Shown: positions 36,501 through 51,500, counted from the stretch's first letter. The stretch: 64,000 nucleotides of DNA from Otis tarda (GCA_026413225.1 CM048554.1:47277963-47341962), one strand, 5' to 3'. The notes: a model not told the origin generated them from the letters alone. Program-made: numbers and translations.

Positions 36501-39500
36501 GGATAACATAGTTAAGAATGGGAAAAAAACAACTGCACAACAGCAATTGCAGCCAGAGAGAGGAGTGAGAACATGTGAAAAAAACAACTCTGCAGACACC
36601 CAGGTCAGTGAAGAAGGAGAGGGATGAAATGCTCCAGACTCCGGAGCAGAGATTCCCCTGCAACCCATGGTGCAAGTCCATGGTGAGGCAGGTTGTCCCC
36701 CTGCAGCCCATGGAGGCCCACAGAGGAGCAGAGATTCACCTGTGGCCCATGGAGGATCCCATGCCAGAGCAGGCAGATGCTTGAAGGAGGCTGTGGCCCC
36801 ACGGAACGCCTGCGCTAAAGCAGGTTCCTGGCAGGACCTGTGACCCCATGGAGAGAGAAGCCGAGGCTGGAGCAGGTTTGCTGGCAGCGCTTATGACCCT
36901 GTGGGGGACCCATGCTGGAGCAGTCTGTTCCTGAAGGACTGTGCCCCATGAAAGGGGCACACACTGGAGCAGTTCATGAAGAACTGCAGCCCGTGGGAAG
37001 GACCCATGTTGGAGCAGTTCGTGGAGAACTGTCTCTCCTGGGAAGGACCCCACGCTGGAGCAGAGGGAGAGTGTGAGGAGTCCTCCCCCTGAGAGGAGGA
37101 AGGAGCAACAGAGACAATGTGTGATAAACTTATCGCAACCCCCATTCCCTGTCCCCCTGCACAGCTGGTGGGGAGGAAGTAGAGAATTCTGGAGTGAAGT
37201 TGAGCCTGGGAAGAAGGGAGGAGTTTGGGGAAGGTGTTTTAAAATTTAGTTTTTATTTTCTCATTATCCTACTCTGATTGGATTGGTAATAAATTAAACT
37301 TATTTCCCCAAGTTGAGTCTGTTTTGCCTGTGACAGTAACTGGCGAGTGATCTCTCCCTATCTTTATCTCAACACAAGCCTTTCGTTATGTTTTTCTCTC
37401 CCCTGTACAGCTGAGGAAGGGAGTGACAGAGCAGCTTTAGTGGGCACTTGTCATGCAGCCAGGGTCAACCTACCACAAAGACATTCTGTTAATAGCTTGG
37501 TATTTAACAGATGAAGTGATTAATTTTTATTTTTGTCACTTTGTCTTACGTATATACAATGTTGAAAGACTGACTTATGTATTTAGCATAGGTGACTAAA
37601 ATGCAGGGATATGTTTTTAATGACAGCACTGTGAACCTCATGTCCATTTATAATTATTTGGATAATTGATAATCCAGCCTTCATAAAGAAAAGACACCCC
37701 AAATGCTTTTTCTATGCCCACTAAACATTAAATGTGTCCTGAATTCAAAATAATTGCTTAGCAAGTAGAAGTACATGAAAAGCAAATTTTCTTTTTAGCA
37801 ACTGACTCTATATTGATTTCACTAAAGAATCTGGATTCTTTAAAAAGCTCTTCAATGCCTGGTGTTTCTAAACAAAGGTTATATACATCTTTTAGCAACA
37901 GCATACCTTTTGAATCAGAAAGTACAAATCTACTACAGGAAACATGACAAGAAAACTTATGGCCTCAAATTACTGCAGGTCTGTCTAAATAAAACTGTAA
38001 TATTTAACTTTGCCTTTAAAAATCTACTAATTAAAGCAATATTTCACTTTTCTTACCAAAATAATCTCTTTGCTTATCCTCTAATATCTTTGTCATTCAA
38101 TAAAGCAGAACTGATATTATGTTATTATAAACACCCCTTAGAAAAAAAAATCATCGAAAAAACTGCAACATTAAAGTTTTTCCCCCTGTGCCTGCTTAAA
38201 ATTTCTCCATGTTTACCTGATAGCGTGCCTCTTGCCTTCAAGATATCTTTTTACTTCACTGTTCCTACACCAACTACAAGAAAGAAAAAAAATGGCTTTT
38301 AACTTCAATGGATGATTCTTTCCAAAAACAAATAAGTAAAAATTCCAAAGTAGATCTATTCATTAATCTCTACAACCAAAGTTATTCATTTCAAGACGCT
38401 ACTATCACAAATGCTTTTCAAAGTCTACTTTTCATTTCTATATATGCACTCCTGGGAGAATAGTTGTACTACTATCTTGTGCAGAATTCCATATTGTATT
38501 TAAACTAAGCATAAAAACATGACATACCTTTCTATTAATGTGTTCACAATCTCACTATTTTCTTGAAAAAGGCAAGTGAGGTTGTTTGGCAAGGAAAGAT
38601 AGCTACATAAGTGTTCAAACTGGTTTGTTCCATTTACTGAAAAAAAAAAAAGTATAATTCTCATAATTGCCTTTTTAAAAATTACATTAACTACAGTAAA
38701 TGAAATACAGCCCTAAAGTGGATAGCTATTCTTTTTATTTTTTAAACTGTATTCCTCCACACCCATAACGTGGTATGAAGTATGAAAGAGCCCTGAAGAG
38801 TTATGTTGGAACACTGCCAGCAACGAGAAGCAAGTTTCCTAAAACTTCCCCTCTAAGCATGTTTCAAGCCTGGTCATATAAGAACCACAAGAGAGAGCTC
38901 CATGGTCTTTACAACTTAGTATGTCTTCATTTTTATGTCATCAGTTAAACGGCTACTTCATGCCCCTTGTAGTCAGGACAGTAGCATATGTTAATAACAT
39001 TGATTATTTCGGGTGTAACATAACATCTGTGTATTTTGAGATTTTAATTATTAGTGGATGCCAATTTGAATGAAATCAATGCAAGTAAAAGCAAGTCTAA
39101 TTTGAAAACAGTAATCAATAGCTTGAAATAATAAATATTTCATTTTTTAACAGAAAAGTATCAGTTTCTGTTTTAAGTAATCTAGAATGGCATTGGCCTC
39201 AACACTAAAAGAATACATTTTTTAAAAGGAAAAATTTTTTTCTTTTTCATTATGCAGATATGATTCTGCACTGGTAACAATCTCACATTAATTCAATCAG
39301 CTTCTTCAGAAAAGAGACTTCAAATGTAATTTCTTTTGTCCATAAATGTTTGTATCTTTTAAAAAGCTGTTTTAATACAAAGCAGACAGTACCTTGAATT
39401 TCTGAGGGTGCTGGGACTCCATTTAAGTAATGGAAAAACAAAGCAGAACATCTCAGGAAAGGCATGATTCCAGCTTTTAGATTCCTCCACAGGTGCCAGC

Positions 39501-42500
39501 CCGAGGAAACTACTTTCAAGGCACTTAAGAGAACACAATTTAAAAAGTTTGCTTTCATTTAATCATTTCAGTCTGAGAGCTATATTTAATAAGTCTTCAG
39601 CCATACTTCATATTAAATTACTGACTTTAGTTGAAACAAGCATTATGCAAAGTGTTTATTTCAAAGCTCATTCCAAGAACAACAAACGAGTCGTAAAAAT
39701 ACAGCCAACTGGCATACTGAATTAAGGAAAATTTTGCTTAGACATTTCAGATCCTAACAAGTTTTCTGTACCGAGACACTGCCAATTCCAGATTCTACAC
39801 ATCTGCAAACTGACTAAAAAAATTGTTTGTTACAAGCAAAGAGGAATTTATAGGAATAGTTACATGAAAATTGTTATCTAGAAGTAGTGGATAAGAAACA
39901 AGATGCAAGAGTTCCCTAATTAAAAGCCTCATCTTTGACAGTATTGTATATAGAAATCAGTTAGTAGTTAGTGTTGAGTCCAGGAGGGAGACATTTATTT
40001 ATTTATTTATTTATTTTAAAATTACCTTCCTGTACACTGGCAAAGAAATTTATAGAGCGTAAGCACGGCTACTTCCTCTTCACTGTTAGTGTTTTCTTGA
40101 TCCATGCCATTCTCCTCTGAAGAAAGAAAGAAATAAAAAGCAAGTCACTTCATAGATACATGTAGCAGCAATAATACAACTTTTCAAGTATTGAGAAAAG
40201 AACCAAAACTAAATGAAACATTCCACTGTACTACAATGTGATGTAATAGAAAAAAGTTCTGTTGCACATCTTCTGTGGTAAGTTTATGCTATTGTCAGCT
40301 CTAGGGAGGTGTTGGTTTACTTGTTTGATTGGTTGCATTTCTTAGTATACATGCTTGGAGTTTTTGGCTTTTGACATACTACACCTTATCCAGTTCCTCT
40401 TGCCAGAAGATATATTGATTCCTTACTTCGCTAACTGCAGCTTATTCGTCGTGCAATGCCTAAGCCAATTCTCTGTTATAAACACTTTCAGGCAGTGTTA
40501 CATTAGCTGGAAAGCTAGGATTCATGACTAGCTACGCTCCAGAGTTAAGACAAAAGACTGAACTTTCATGAATACAACTTACCAATACTTTCTATGGGCT
40601 GAAAGAGAGAGCACCAGCAATTTTATTTTGCCACTGTAAAGCATATATATTTACAAAAAGCACCGTGTTTTCCAGGTACAGATTTGAGGAATCATTTCAA
40701 TAAAAGTTGAAAGAAAGCGGCATTACCTGTTGATGAGGTAAGTAAAATTTGTATTATGTGTGCCATCGTGACAAGATGAAACAAGTGAAGATCTCCAGTG
40801 CCAAGACTAAGCCCTGAAAAATCCTGACAATGTACGGCAGGGAAAGAGAGCACCAAGCTTACCTATAAAACAAAACAAGAAAGCCGGTATATTCATTTTC
40901 TTCTCGAATGTTCCCATTTCCTCTGCTCATGCTTTTGAAGGCAGCGAAACTCATAAGGCTAATCTGGAAGCTAATTAGTCAGCCATTATTTAAGGGAACA
41001 ATAACTAACTATCAGAGTTTTTGGAAGGTGTTCTGTTTGGTTGGGGTGGGGGGTGGGGGTGTTGCTCCTTTTTGTTTGTGGTTTGTTGAGGGGGAAGTTG
41101 TTTTTTTCAGCATCCAAAGAGTACATATTCTGCCTCATTTTACCCCTTTTTATTTATAGATAAGAATACGTGCAATGAAAAACGTCTTTAAATTGTATTA
41201 AGTAGTGAAAAAAAATACCAAAAAGCTGATTGTTTTGAAAGTTTTCTAACCCAGAATAAACAGAAAGTTTCCAATGAAGTTTTGACATAGTGCCTACTGG
41301 ATCAAAACATTGTTAATATGCAAAATGGAATACTTACCAGTAAATGAAACATGTCAATATCAAGTATACAAGGAAGATTTCCATTCTTTTCATTAGGCAC
41401 CAGTGCTGAGTATTTTAAAAAGAAAAGTAAATGTATTAATTAAACATTTATATATGAAAATATTTTAGTGTAATTTAGTTAAAAATTAGAGGCATCTCCA
41501 TGGTTTATACGCTTTAAGTACTTAAAATACAAATCATAGAAGCATAGAAAAGCTGGGTTTGGAAGGGACCTTTGAAGGCCATCTAGTCCAACCCTCCTTG
41601 CAAGGAGCAGAGACATTTTCAACCAGATCAGGTTGTACAGAGCCCCATCCAACCTGACCCTGAAAACTAAAAGAGGGTAGATTTAGATTAGACATAAGGA
41701 ATAATTTTTTTACAATGAGGGTGGTGAAACACTGGAACAGGTTGCCAAGAGAGAGGTGGTGGCTGCCCCATCCCTGGAAACGTTCAAGGCCAGATTGGAT
41801 GAGGCCCTGAGCAACCTGATCTAGTGGGGGATGTCCCTGCTCCTTGCAGGGGCTTGGACTAGATGACCATTTAAAAACAAACAAACTGTCTTGAAAATGT
41901 TACAATGTATTTAAAACAGCAATTAAGGAACAGTTGCAAACTTCTTTACTCCCACCAGTAAAACCTGATTTACAACAAAAGAGTTCAAACTGCAGCTATG
42001 AGAATAGTTTTACAATGTAGCTATAAGCATTAAACTGCCATGTTCATAAACACTACTATAGTAAAAAAATAGTCTTATCATAACAACTTAAAAATACTTC
42101 AGTTGAAGATTGCTGTCTTGCTGGCTAGAAAATTAATAGCTGATGACCTGTGACATTTTGAAGATATTTCTATCAGCAATCATTTCACTACCACTCAGAT
42201 TTCAAATGCTTTTACTTTCGTAAGCATATAGCCACAGACCTCAACCCAAAAGTCCGAAAAATGCATCTATCAAAGATGTGGCCAGAACAAGGGACTTTCA
42301 AGACCGATCTTTTAGCTGTTATCTTTATGTATAAATAGCTAATATAATACTGGATCAAAGGCTAATAATTTTCCTTATTTCTAGCCTTGAAAAGTAAAAT
42401 AGCAAACTCTTTTCCTTCATAAAAATAAAACCAGTACAGTTGCTTCTGTCAGCTGGAGGGAAGAAAAACTTTGAAGAAACATTGATTCAAGTTTTCAAGA

Positions 42501-45500
42501 AAACCCAAAGCATGTAGAACACTGTATACTACAAAGCTCCAGTCAAATATCTAGCAACATTTTCTCTTCTGCTTCACATAGAAAATAGCTCAATCATTAC
42601 TGCTACAAGCTGATATCAATTAAGTTCTTCCCCATAAAGCTGCCAACTGTTTGCTGAAGTAGGTGATATCAATTCTACTAGTAACTTCAGCATATGAATG
42701 CATTTTAAAAGTTTCCCTGCTCTACTGACTGTAAACATTACCCAGTGTTATAATACTCTTTCTGAATAGCCCTGTCATGGGTAATTACTGCACTAGGCTG
42801 AACTGCAGACTTTTCACCTGTATCCAGAAATGCTTCAAGCTTAGAACATTTTGGCTGTTCTCATTAAAATTCTCAACTAACATATGTCATTACGTAAGTT
42901 CTGTCTTACCACAGGTTCTACTTTTCAAAGGCAAAGAAGTTTGCAGATATATTACAGACCTCTGCAAACACCCTGTTTCCTCTCAATACTACATTAATCC
43001 TAACTTCCTCCTCTTTAAAGTCCCAGCTTATCACTTTTATTTTGTGAAGGACCATGCTTCCTTCTCCTCTGCTTTAGCTACCTTTCTAAAAGTAGCAATA
43101 TAAAATGCTGTGAAGAATCAACAGAACTCCTTCAGAGCAAAATATCAACGCTGCTCTTGAAATATATCTTGGAACTGCAGACCAAAAGAAATGTCTCTTT
43201 TTTTCTCTTCACAGTGTGATGAAATAAGTATAGGTACACATGTGAAAACACTAGCTCTTGGTCTATTACTTAAAACCACTCCATAAAATAATCTTATCGT
43301 AATCAAGACTAACAATCATTCTGTAAGCATCTTTCTGTATCTATGTCTTTCTAAAAAAACAGAACAAGGTGGTGAACTTACACGCTAAGAGAGTACAAAA
43401 GTGACCCTGTACTGCCGAAAGAGATGAAACTGTCCAGTGAGCTGCTGCAAATCTTGTTAATGATTTAAGGCAGTCATCCTTTAAAAAAAAAAAAAAAAAA
43501 AGAAGAAAAGAAACAGAAAAAGAAACACTGTCACAGTTACCAAAGTTCCTCAATATTAAAAGGTCTTTTAGCCTACAACATTATTTTTAGGCCCCTCAGC
43601 TGCAGTTTATGGGAACAGTTTAAGTGTCTAAGTATATGACAAAGATATTTACATTTATGCAAATATACAAGTTCCCTTCAGTATTCTTATTTTGACTGTT
43701 ACCATAAGAAACTCTGGCCTTACCAAACTACATATTCATAGGGAAAAAAAATAAATCATAATTTTGCTAGATTTTATTTTTACACAGATTAATAATCAGA
43801 TATTGCTTGACTAAACAACTGGATCCAACAAATAAAGCTATCAAATAACCATAACTTAAAATTTAGATATTCTGCAAAGAAGCACAGTTTCCTCTTTTTC
43901 CACTGATTCAGAGAGGAATTGCTACTTGATCCTTACCTGTCGACATGGTAAACGACCAAATAACGGTTTATCTTCATCAGCTAAAATTCGTTCTGGAAAA
44001 AAAACAAACCCCCAAAATATTTCAATGTATGTAACTTTAAGTAAATTCTGAAATTCACATATAAAACAAAACTACCTATAGTCTGTATCGTGTAAGCACA
44101 GCTTCCCCAACACATTATAGGTACACGTGGATCTTCTTCATTTGGATGAACCTTCAAGCCTACTTTGTATGTTGCTGTACCAAAAGTTATCAACATCTCT
44201 TTTATGCTCTCAGAATAAGGATTCCTGAAACAAAGAAAACAATATTGCCAATTCATTTTTTCTCCAGTGGCAGCATAGTACTTTTAGTTATTAGCATTCA
44301 CCCCGTAGATGAACACCTGTGTTTTTAAAGTTTAAGTGAGAACTCCAGTATCTTTCTTTGGATCTGGTATTCTGTAACCTCTTTTCTGTGACAGATAGAC
44401 TCCCAATTATTTTCTGATTATTTCATTGGAACCAATCTCATTTTTTGTGTTAAGAATATCCAGTCTTCAAACATAATATAGTTAAGACTAAATTTTAAGA
44501 ACTGTGTGTGACTGATGACAAAATCTATCATCAGCTGGGTTAGATGTATTGAATTTTTGTGTGCAGTCAGCAGACAAATATCTGTACCTTGCAATGAATT
44601 TAATTACTTTCTCCCCAGGTGAAGAAGGGGTAGACTCAAAAACAAATATACCCTTGTAGTTGAAATTATATATTAACATACTCTCCATTTCATAGTCTTT
44701 CTTGATGTTTTACTTATAGCTGAGCTATAACGATGAGTCCTTCAACCAGTTACAAGCAAAAGGGAAATAAAGCTTAATCCTTGTTGAAACATACAACAGC
44801 AGCATCTTCTCTGCCGATCCATGTATCACGTCTGCCTCTGAAATCCTACTGCGTTATTTATTACTTGTGGGTTGGATTTCAATATCATCACAATAACAGG
44901 ATCAACTTTTCTAATTAAGGCAAAATTCATGTTTTTCCTTGAAGTAGTGAGACCTTACAGCACGGAAGTCACATTCTATTTTCATGTTACCATTGCATGA
45001 TGAACTTTAAGTGATTTATTAAGATGTATATACATACTTCGGTTTGAAATCTGGTCTAAATCCTTCAGGTAATTGCAGCTGATCCATTTTTTCTGAATTA
45101 CCAGAACTGCCTGTACAAACAAGTAGTAATAAAACACCAATTAGTCAGCTATACATAATTTTTACATTATAAACAGGTGCAAGAATACATCACCAGGAAC
45201 TGAAATTCCAAGCTACTCTTGCCACTTTCACCACCATCTCTCAGCTTCACTATTGTAGAACCATAATACTTAGCATGACCTGGGGTTGTTTAGTCTGGAG
45301 AAAAGGAGGCTGAAGGGAGACCTTATTGCTCTCTACAACCACCTGCAATGAGGTTGCAATGAGGTAGGTGTTGGTCTGTTCTCCCAAGTAACAAGCAATA
45401 GGATGAGAGGAAAGGGCCTCAAGTTGCGCTAGCAGGGGTTTAGATTGGTTATTAGGAAAAATTTCTTTACCAAAAGGGTTATCAAGCATTAGAACAGGCT

Positions 45501-48500
45501 GCACAGGGAACTGGTTGATCACCATCCCTGGAGGTATCTAAAAGACATAGACATGGCACTCAGGGACATGGTTTAGTGGTGGACTTGGTTAAGTTAGTGT
45601 TACATTAATGGCTGAACTCGATCTTAGAGATTTTTTCCAATCTAAATGATTCTATGATTTTCACATACAAACATACACATTTCCTTAGACTTACTTGCAC
45701 AGTCTTCATCTCGAAGTAAATACAGTGCTTTCATTTGCTGGGATATTGTCTTGATCCACTGAGCTAGGTTTGGTTGGCCTGAAAAGTCTAACCTGTCCAA
45801 AAATATATATAAACAGAACACACACATTAGTTAAGAATAAACTAGATAAAAAATTAGTATTTCATAGGCATTCCATGTTCTTCTGTTTCTCAACAGGCTT
45901 TTTCTCTGCTGCCCACATACTTCTCTATCTTCAGTTCTTTTCCCACAGGTCCTACACTTCACTGTCCTTTCATATTCTAAACTCCATACTATACGATAAC
46001 CAAGGAAGGTCCATAAACCAAAACAAGCAGGCAGGCAATCTATTTGAGATTCTCAAAACAAAAGATAATAAACATTTTGAAAGAGTTTCTGGGATGTGAC
46101 TTGTTTGGGATTTTATTTTTTACATTTATAAAGTAAACAGACCTGTTAAACAAAACTCTTGGTGGAGGAAGCAGAGGAATAACCGTGTTGCTTAAACATT
46201 CACAAAGTGGGCAAAGGAATTCACCATTTTCTACATCATAACTTGTGTGTACTCGTAATCTTTGTTGTCTTCGTTGCTCTTTTGCTTGGACAGCATCAAA
46301 ATACCTTTAGAAAAGAGCAAGATATTCGTTATAAATTATTAAAACATTACTTTAATATATTAATTAATGAATTCTCATTAAGACATAATGAGATATACAT
46401 AAGAGAAATATCTGAAGGAAAAAGCTCTACCCTCTGACTGATAAAGTATTACTAATGGCAGGCTATATCCAGTTTTCAGTAGCCACAATCCCCCAAAAGT
46501 GCTGAAGTTCACTGGGCTGTCAAAATCACATTTAAGTTTGAACTTCAGCAATTTCTATTTAGGAAAAAAGGGTGAGAGGGACAGGTAGAGACAACATTGA
46601 AGGATTGGAAAAAAAAAATAAAATAAAATCTTCAGTTTTACATAAAATTCTAAGGGAGGGGCCATGAGCCTTATCCATGTGCATATTCCATTACAGGCCA
46701 AAACAGAGCAGCAAGTGGAAAAACTGGTGGCTGATCTCTAAATCCTGTATGAAAAGGAACTGAACTGTATGCTTTGCTAAATGTAACTGCTGTTCTGGAA
46801 GCCTCTGGGATGGCTTAGAGCATGCCTGACAATGACCCAAAAGTGGTCTGAATACAAGCATTAAGGACATTTCAAGGACTTAATGGCAAACACACAGGAC
46901 TGTACATGAGCTACACAAGAAGATGAGGAACACATCTTCAGTGAGCAGTGATATCAAAGACCAAAAACGAAACCTGCATAAGGATAACTGCGTAGTTATG
47001 GCCACAGAATCTCTGGGGGCTCCTAACAGTCTTCATACACAAGGTAGAACTTGAAACCAGGCACTGCAGGAGCCATGCCAAGGGTCAAAGCAAGGGCCTA
47101 ATCAAAGTCAGAGACTTCAATGGTTTGCATTTGTCATATGGCATTGGTACCACATTGTAAAGCATGTTTATCCTCCTCCAAAAATCAAAGAATAAAAATA
47201 ACTGGAAAAGGTTTAAGAAAAAAAATAAGAAGAAAGGGTAAAACTGACTTCATGTTGAAGATGAGCTTGAAGGTTACCAAACTACAAAAACCCTCAAAAA
47301 GTCTGAGCTTCAGTGTTCAGATATATGTGCACTACAGGGGATTATGCATAGGGACAAAGAATCAAAGGGAACGAAAGCTGCCGTGTGCAGCTTTGTATTC
47401 TTCTTTACCAAGATGGTGGATACCAAATAAAAATTATTTTGAACATGTTTACAATATTTATTATACAGATTTCTACTTTTCATTTTTCCCCCATCCCCCA
47501 ACAGAAAGCTGAGTTCATTGCTTCATGACATTCATTTTTTATTTTACTGCATGGTATTAATTTTGCCATTAAAATGATTGCCATTAGGCAAACTGATGGC
47601 ATGACATGCTAGTTGGACTAAAAACTCACACGCAGCGTTTTACCTTTGCCAACATTGAGCATGCATAATATGTCCACAGCTACCCGTGTGTGTTCCACAT
47701 GACAGATCTGGGTGCATGAATAACGGGTCATACTTTTCTGTATTTAAAAGAAAGGAAAACAACTTCAAAATAAACATTTATCAAAAGACTTACCTGCTGA
47801 TAAAATGCTACTCCATTTTCATTATTACTAAACTTAAGCACAAAAGTATAACTCTTTTCATGAAGCACAAAACATATTATTAATCCACAACTTAAACTGC
47901 TTAGGTAATTTACAAGTATTATGCCATTTTTTAAAAAAATGTATGTACTGTCTTAAATTTCAAATCCAGCTTTTGGAGGTGCTGGGCCCTGGTAAAAGTC
48001 CCCAAAATCTACCTGCAGTTTTGGTGGTTCAGTAACATTAAACAGTGAGTCTAACAACATTAATCATTAGAATAAGAGGGCAAAGTGATTCAGTGTATGA
48101 TATATGTTTATATATACAGACTCCAAAAGAACCTTTCTAACAGTGCCGTTGATAAAAAAAAGTGATCGGTTTCATAAAGTCACCTAAATCTAAGGATTTT
48201 TTTATTATTATCACTGAGAGGCATTTCAGATTATATAACTGAGACTAAGGAAACCTATATCTTGTTCTTTTACAGCACTACATTAACACCTCCTCTCTCT
48301 CTGTAACATTATAATGTTACAGGCATAGTTTAAGAACAAACACTTCTGATTTTGAAGGGTTTTTTAATAGTTACAAATAATTTGTTATAAACAGGTGTCA
48401 GAACATTTACATAATGCTTTGCAGTGATTTTACGTTATTATTTAGAAAACATTTCTCCCTCACTGAAAACATGGGAGTTTTGTCATTGATTACAATGAAG

Positions 48501-51500
48501 TCATTCACAGTTATACAGTTAACATAAGGAGGTGATGCCACTGTTTCAAAAGAAAGCATGCAGTTGTTACAGCGACTCCAACAGTCATTAATATTAAAGG
48601 CAACTATGAGCACTACTTACCAGGATCTGGAATAATTCTGTTTCTATTTTTAGACAACACAGTTGATCGCTGAATAAATGCTGCCAAGACCATAGCCCTG
48701 CTGTCCACTTTAACTTCTTGTTCCTCCTGACACAATATACACATAACAACCTGTCTGTGTTCAGCTACTCGAGTTTGCTCTGGTCCCAAGGCTGTGAGTT
48801 TTGCATCTGAAATTACAGGACTAGAATATGCAAAGAATACTAGTGAGCAAATTATTTGAGAAACATAGAGTGAGATCATTATTTAAATGTAATAAGCTTT
48901 CTATCTTTATGATAAAGGCTCTCTGACAAAATAATTGTTTTGGCATTTATACAGCAATGTCTATGTTCCCAGAAATAGTTATCTAAGAACATATTTTCCA
49001 GAAAAAAGTCATGCCCTCCCAATAGTATTACCCACTCTCATCTAACATAGAAACTGTATCTGTGGCCCTCCATCATCACCATCCCTTAAGTGCCTGACAT
49101 CAATTCTGAAAACACTCTCCCCTTCCTCACAAGATCATTAGCATGTTTCAATTTGTATTTCCAGCTACCAGTAGATTTTCTTCCAGATCCTCAGCAGACA
49201 TAATCAACTATTTCCCATTTACAATGTTTAATACCATAGTCTCTTCAGTATTATTATGAATTTACTGATTTTATACAAAAAATATTTGCTTGTTTATGTT
49301 GAGTACTACAAGGATGGAATGAGGGAGGAACCAATATTTATCTCATGATCTCGACAGTAATGGGGAGGAAAGCATTTACTGGTACTGTTTTGGTCTTGTA
49401 TCTTTTGAATAGTTTTCCATCAAGACTAAAAAAAGAACTTTTTTAAGCAGTAACAATATGACAATCTGATGTAAAAGTCAAAGGAAAAAAATTAAATGAG
49501 ATTCCTCTACCTATTGTCATGTACTCCAGAGGCTGAAGTATCTAGCTCATCCAATGTTTGCTGAAAGAGTTCTTTGTTTTCATTTATGAAGTGCCGCTGC
49601 ATCTCAGACATCTGGGCCATGATTTTCTCCCTGCGTAGTCTGGCAATCTCAGCTTTTCGCTTCCTTTCAGCTTTGTCTTTATCACGTGAACTCTGAAATT
49701 ATATTGTTCATTTAGTCATTTAAAAAAATCTTGTTACAATTGCCAATTTATTTTGGCTACGACTATGCGTAATTTGTACTAACCTCTAAACAATGAAAAC
49801 TCCATAAAAGGATAAAAGAAAAGTAAACCAAAAAGTTATTTTGTGCCCTCTTTTCTTTGGCTCATGTTCAATGCCAAATTGAACTGCAGATCCAAAAGGG
49901 TACCTCTCCCCTCAACCTTTAACTGTATTTTGTATTTCCCTTTCCTTTGAGCATTCCTAAGATTAAAAGGGAATGACAGGTCTCTAGTGCTATTCTTCTT
50001 TCATGTTAGCTGTATTCCTAAATGTACTACAGTACTGCAAGGTCTTTGTATAGTTTCCAGAATGTCACGTTGAGCTAAACAAATTGGCAGAGCTTATCTG
50101 GAATGACCAGCATGGTAAAAGAAATGGTATCTATGCATTTTTAACAGCTTTCCAAGGACTCTGAAATTATGGGAAGATTAGAATCTCCAAATGCTGTGAT
50201 CAGTATTACAAACAGTTCTAAGCAGTAAATGTGCCAAAGACTTGGAGGCTACAATACATAAAAGTAAAAATAGTCTATGGGTTCTCCCAAAAGGTCTTTT
50301 AAACAAATAGATCTGATCTATAAGCTGAGACAGAATTGAAATTTCAGAAGTGACTGACATTTCCCATCTTTGATTTAGAGCAAGAAACATAGTCCTTTGC
50401 TAGTCACAAGCCAGACCTGTTCCAAATCAGCTAGCTGCTACAGCTTGTTTTTACCTCCTCCATAATATTTCCTTCCGTCTCAGCCACAGGACTTGTAGAA
50501 GACCTTTCTCTCAGTTTCTTAATAGTATTAAAAGTCTGCAAAAAAAAAAAAACAACACTTAATTTGTTTGAGACATGTGAATGTAATTGTGCATACTATA
50601 ATGCTGGCCAGCTAATGCGCGGCGTTGGATTCCAGAAGAGAGAAAAAGCAGGTACAAATCAACATGGTAAATAAAGAAAACATCACAGTATCACAGTATA
50701 ATCAGGAAAGTTTAAAAAATCTTCTTTCCATGATTTTCAGCAGTCATATAAAATAAGTTTACCTTCAATATCCATCTGATCATGTCCTTGTGCACTTCCA
50801 GATGAGGTGCGTTTTGCAGCGTTTCTAGCATAGCTAGTATACTAGGGGAATTATTGGGTGCCTCTCCTGGTCCTGAGAAAAAAATTACAATGATAATTGA
50901 TTATATCCGACAAACTAATCATTCACTAACATTAAAAACAACAAAAACCAAAACCCAACACTTGTAGCAGCTTCAGCAGCTGAAAAATTCCTTCAACAAG
51001 TACGCACAATTTTCACAATTTTCATTCCCCTCTCCACAAAACATTTTCATGAATACCCTCTAAATCCTGAGAAGTTAGAGGCAATAGTCTTAAAAGTCTT
51101 GCTCACTGACTCTACTTTCTCACAAGACAAATGCACGGTATGTGCTCCTTGGCTGTTTTCATCTTGGGAGCTGCTATGTAGAACTTCCAACATTTTATTT
51201 CCCAATTTTAAATGGAAGAGTCTTAGCAACTTTCATGTCTTAGCAAAACTCAAGGCACTAGTCAGAAGATAGAAAGGAGAGTCAAGATTAAAAGACCATT
51301 TAAGAATGCAATTACAGATTTGGCAATTGTAGCATCTGATTATGTACAGCAATCTTTGTTGAGATGCTACTTAGAGACATAAGGAATCAGATTTACTGGG
51401 AATTATTAAACTTCTAGACTTCTCCTCTAGAAAAGGCCTTCAGTATTGCTCCTATCACAGAATCTACACATATGTTAAGCACATATGTATAGCCAACTTG

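Noticed and set aside
36292-36711. 139-codon minus-strand frame, and neighbouring frames to 37145
   Set aside because: They lie in the LTR-like repeat, and their repeated CMGP/HGL-type motifs come from its tandem units. No viral protein motif is visible.
37862-38302. 146-codon plus-strand frame in UBR2
   Set aside because: It lies antisense across UBR2 exon L-4, uses a non-ATG start and has the Lys/Phe/Leu bias expected of AT-rich DNA.
39393-39509. shorter version of UBR2 exon L-6 using the TAG acceptor at 39510-39512
   Set aside because: It would lose the conserved Ser-Ala-Leu-Lys residues and break the frame with exon L-7. The acceptor at 39524-39525 fits both.
41534-41884. 116-codon minus-strand frame
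   Set aside because: It spans the two opposed CR1 copies and is not a gene.
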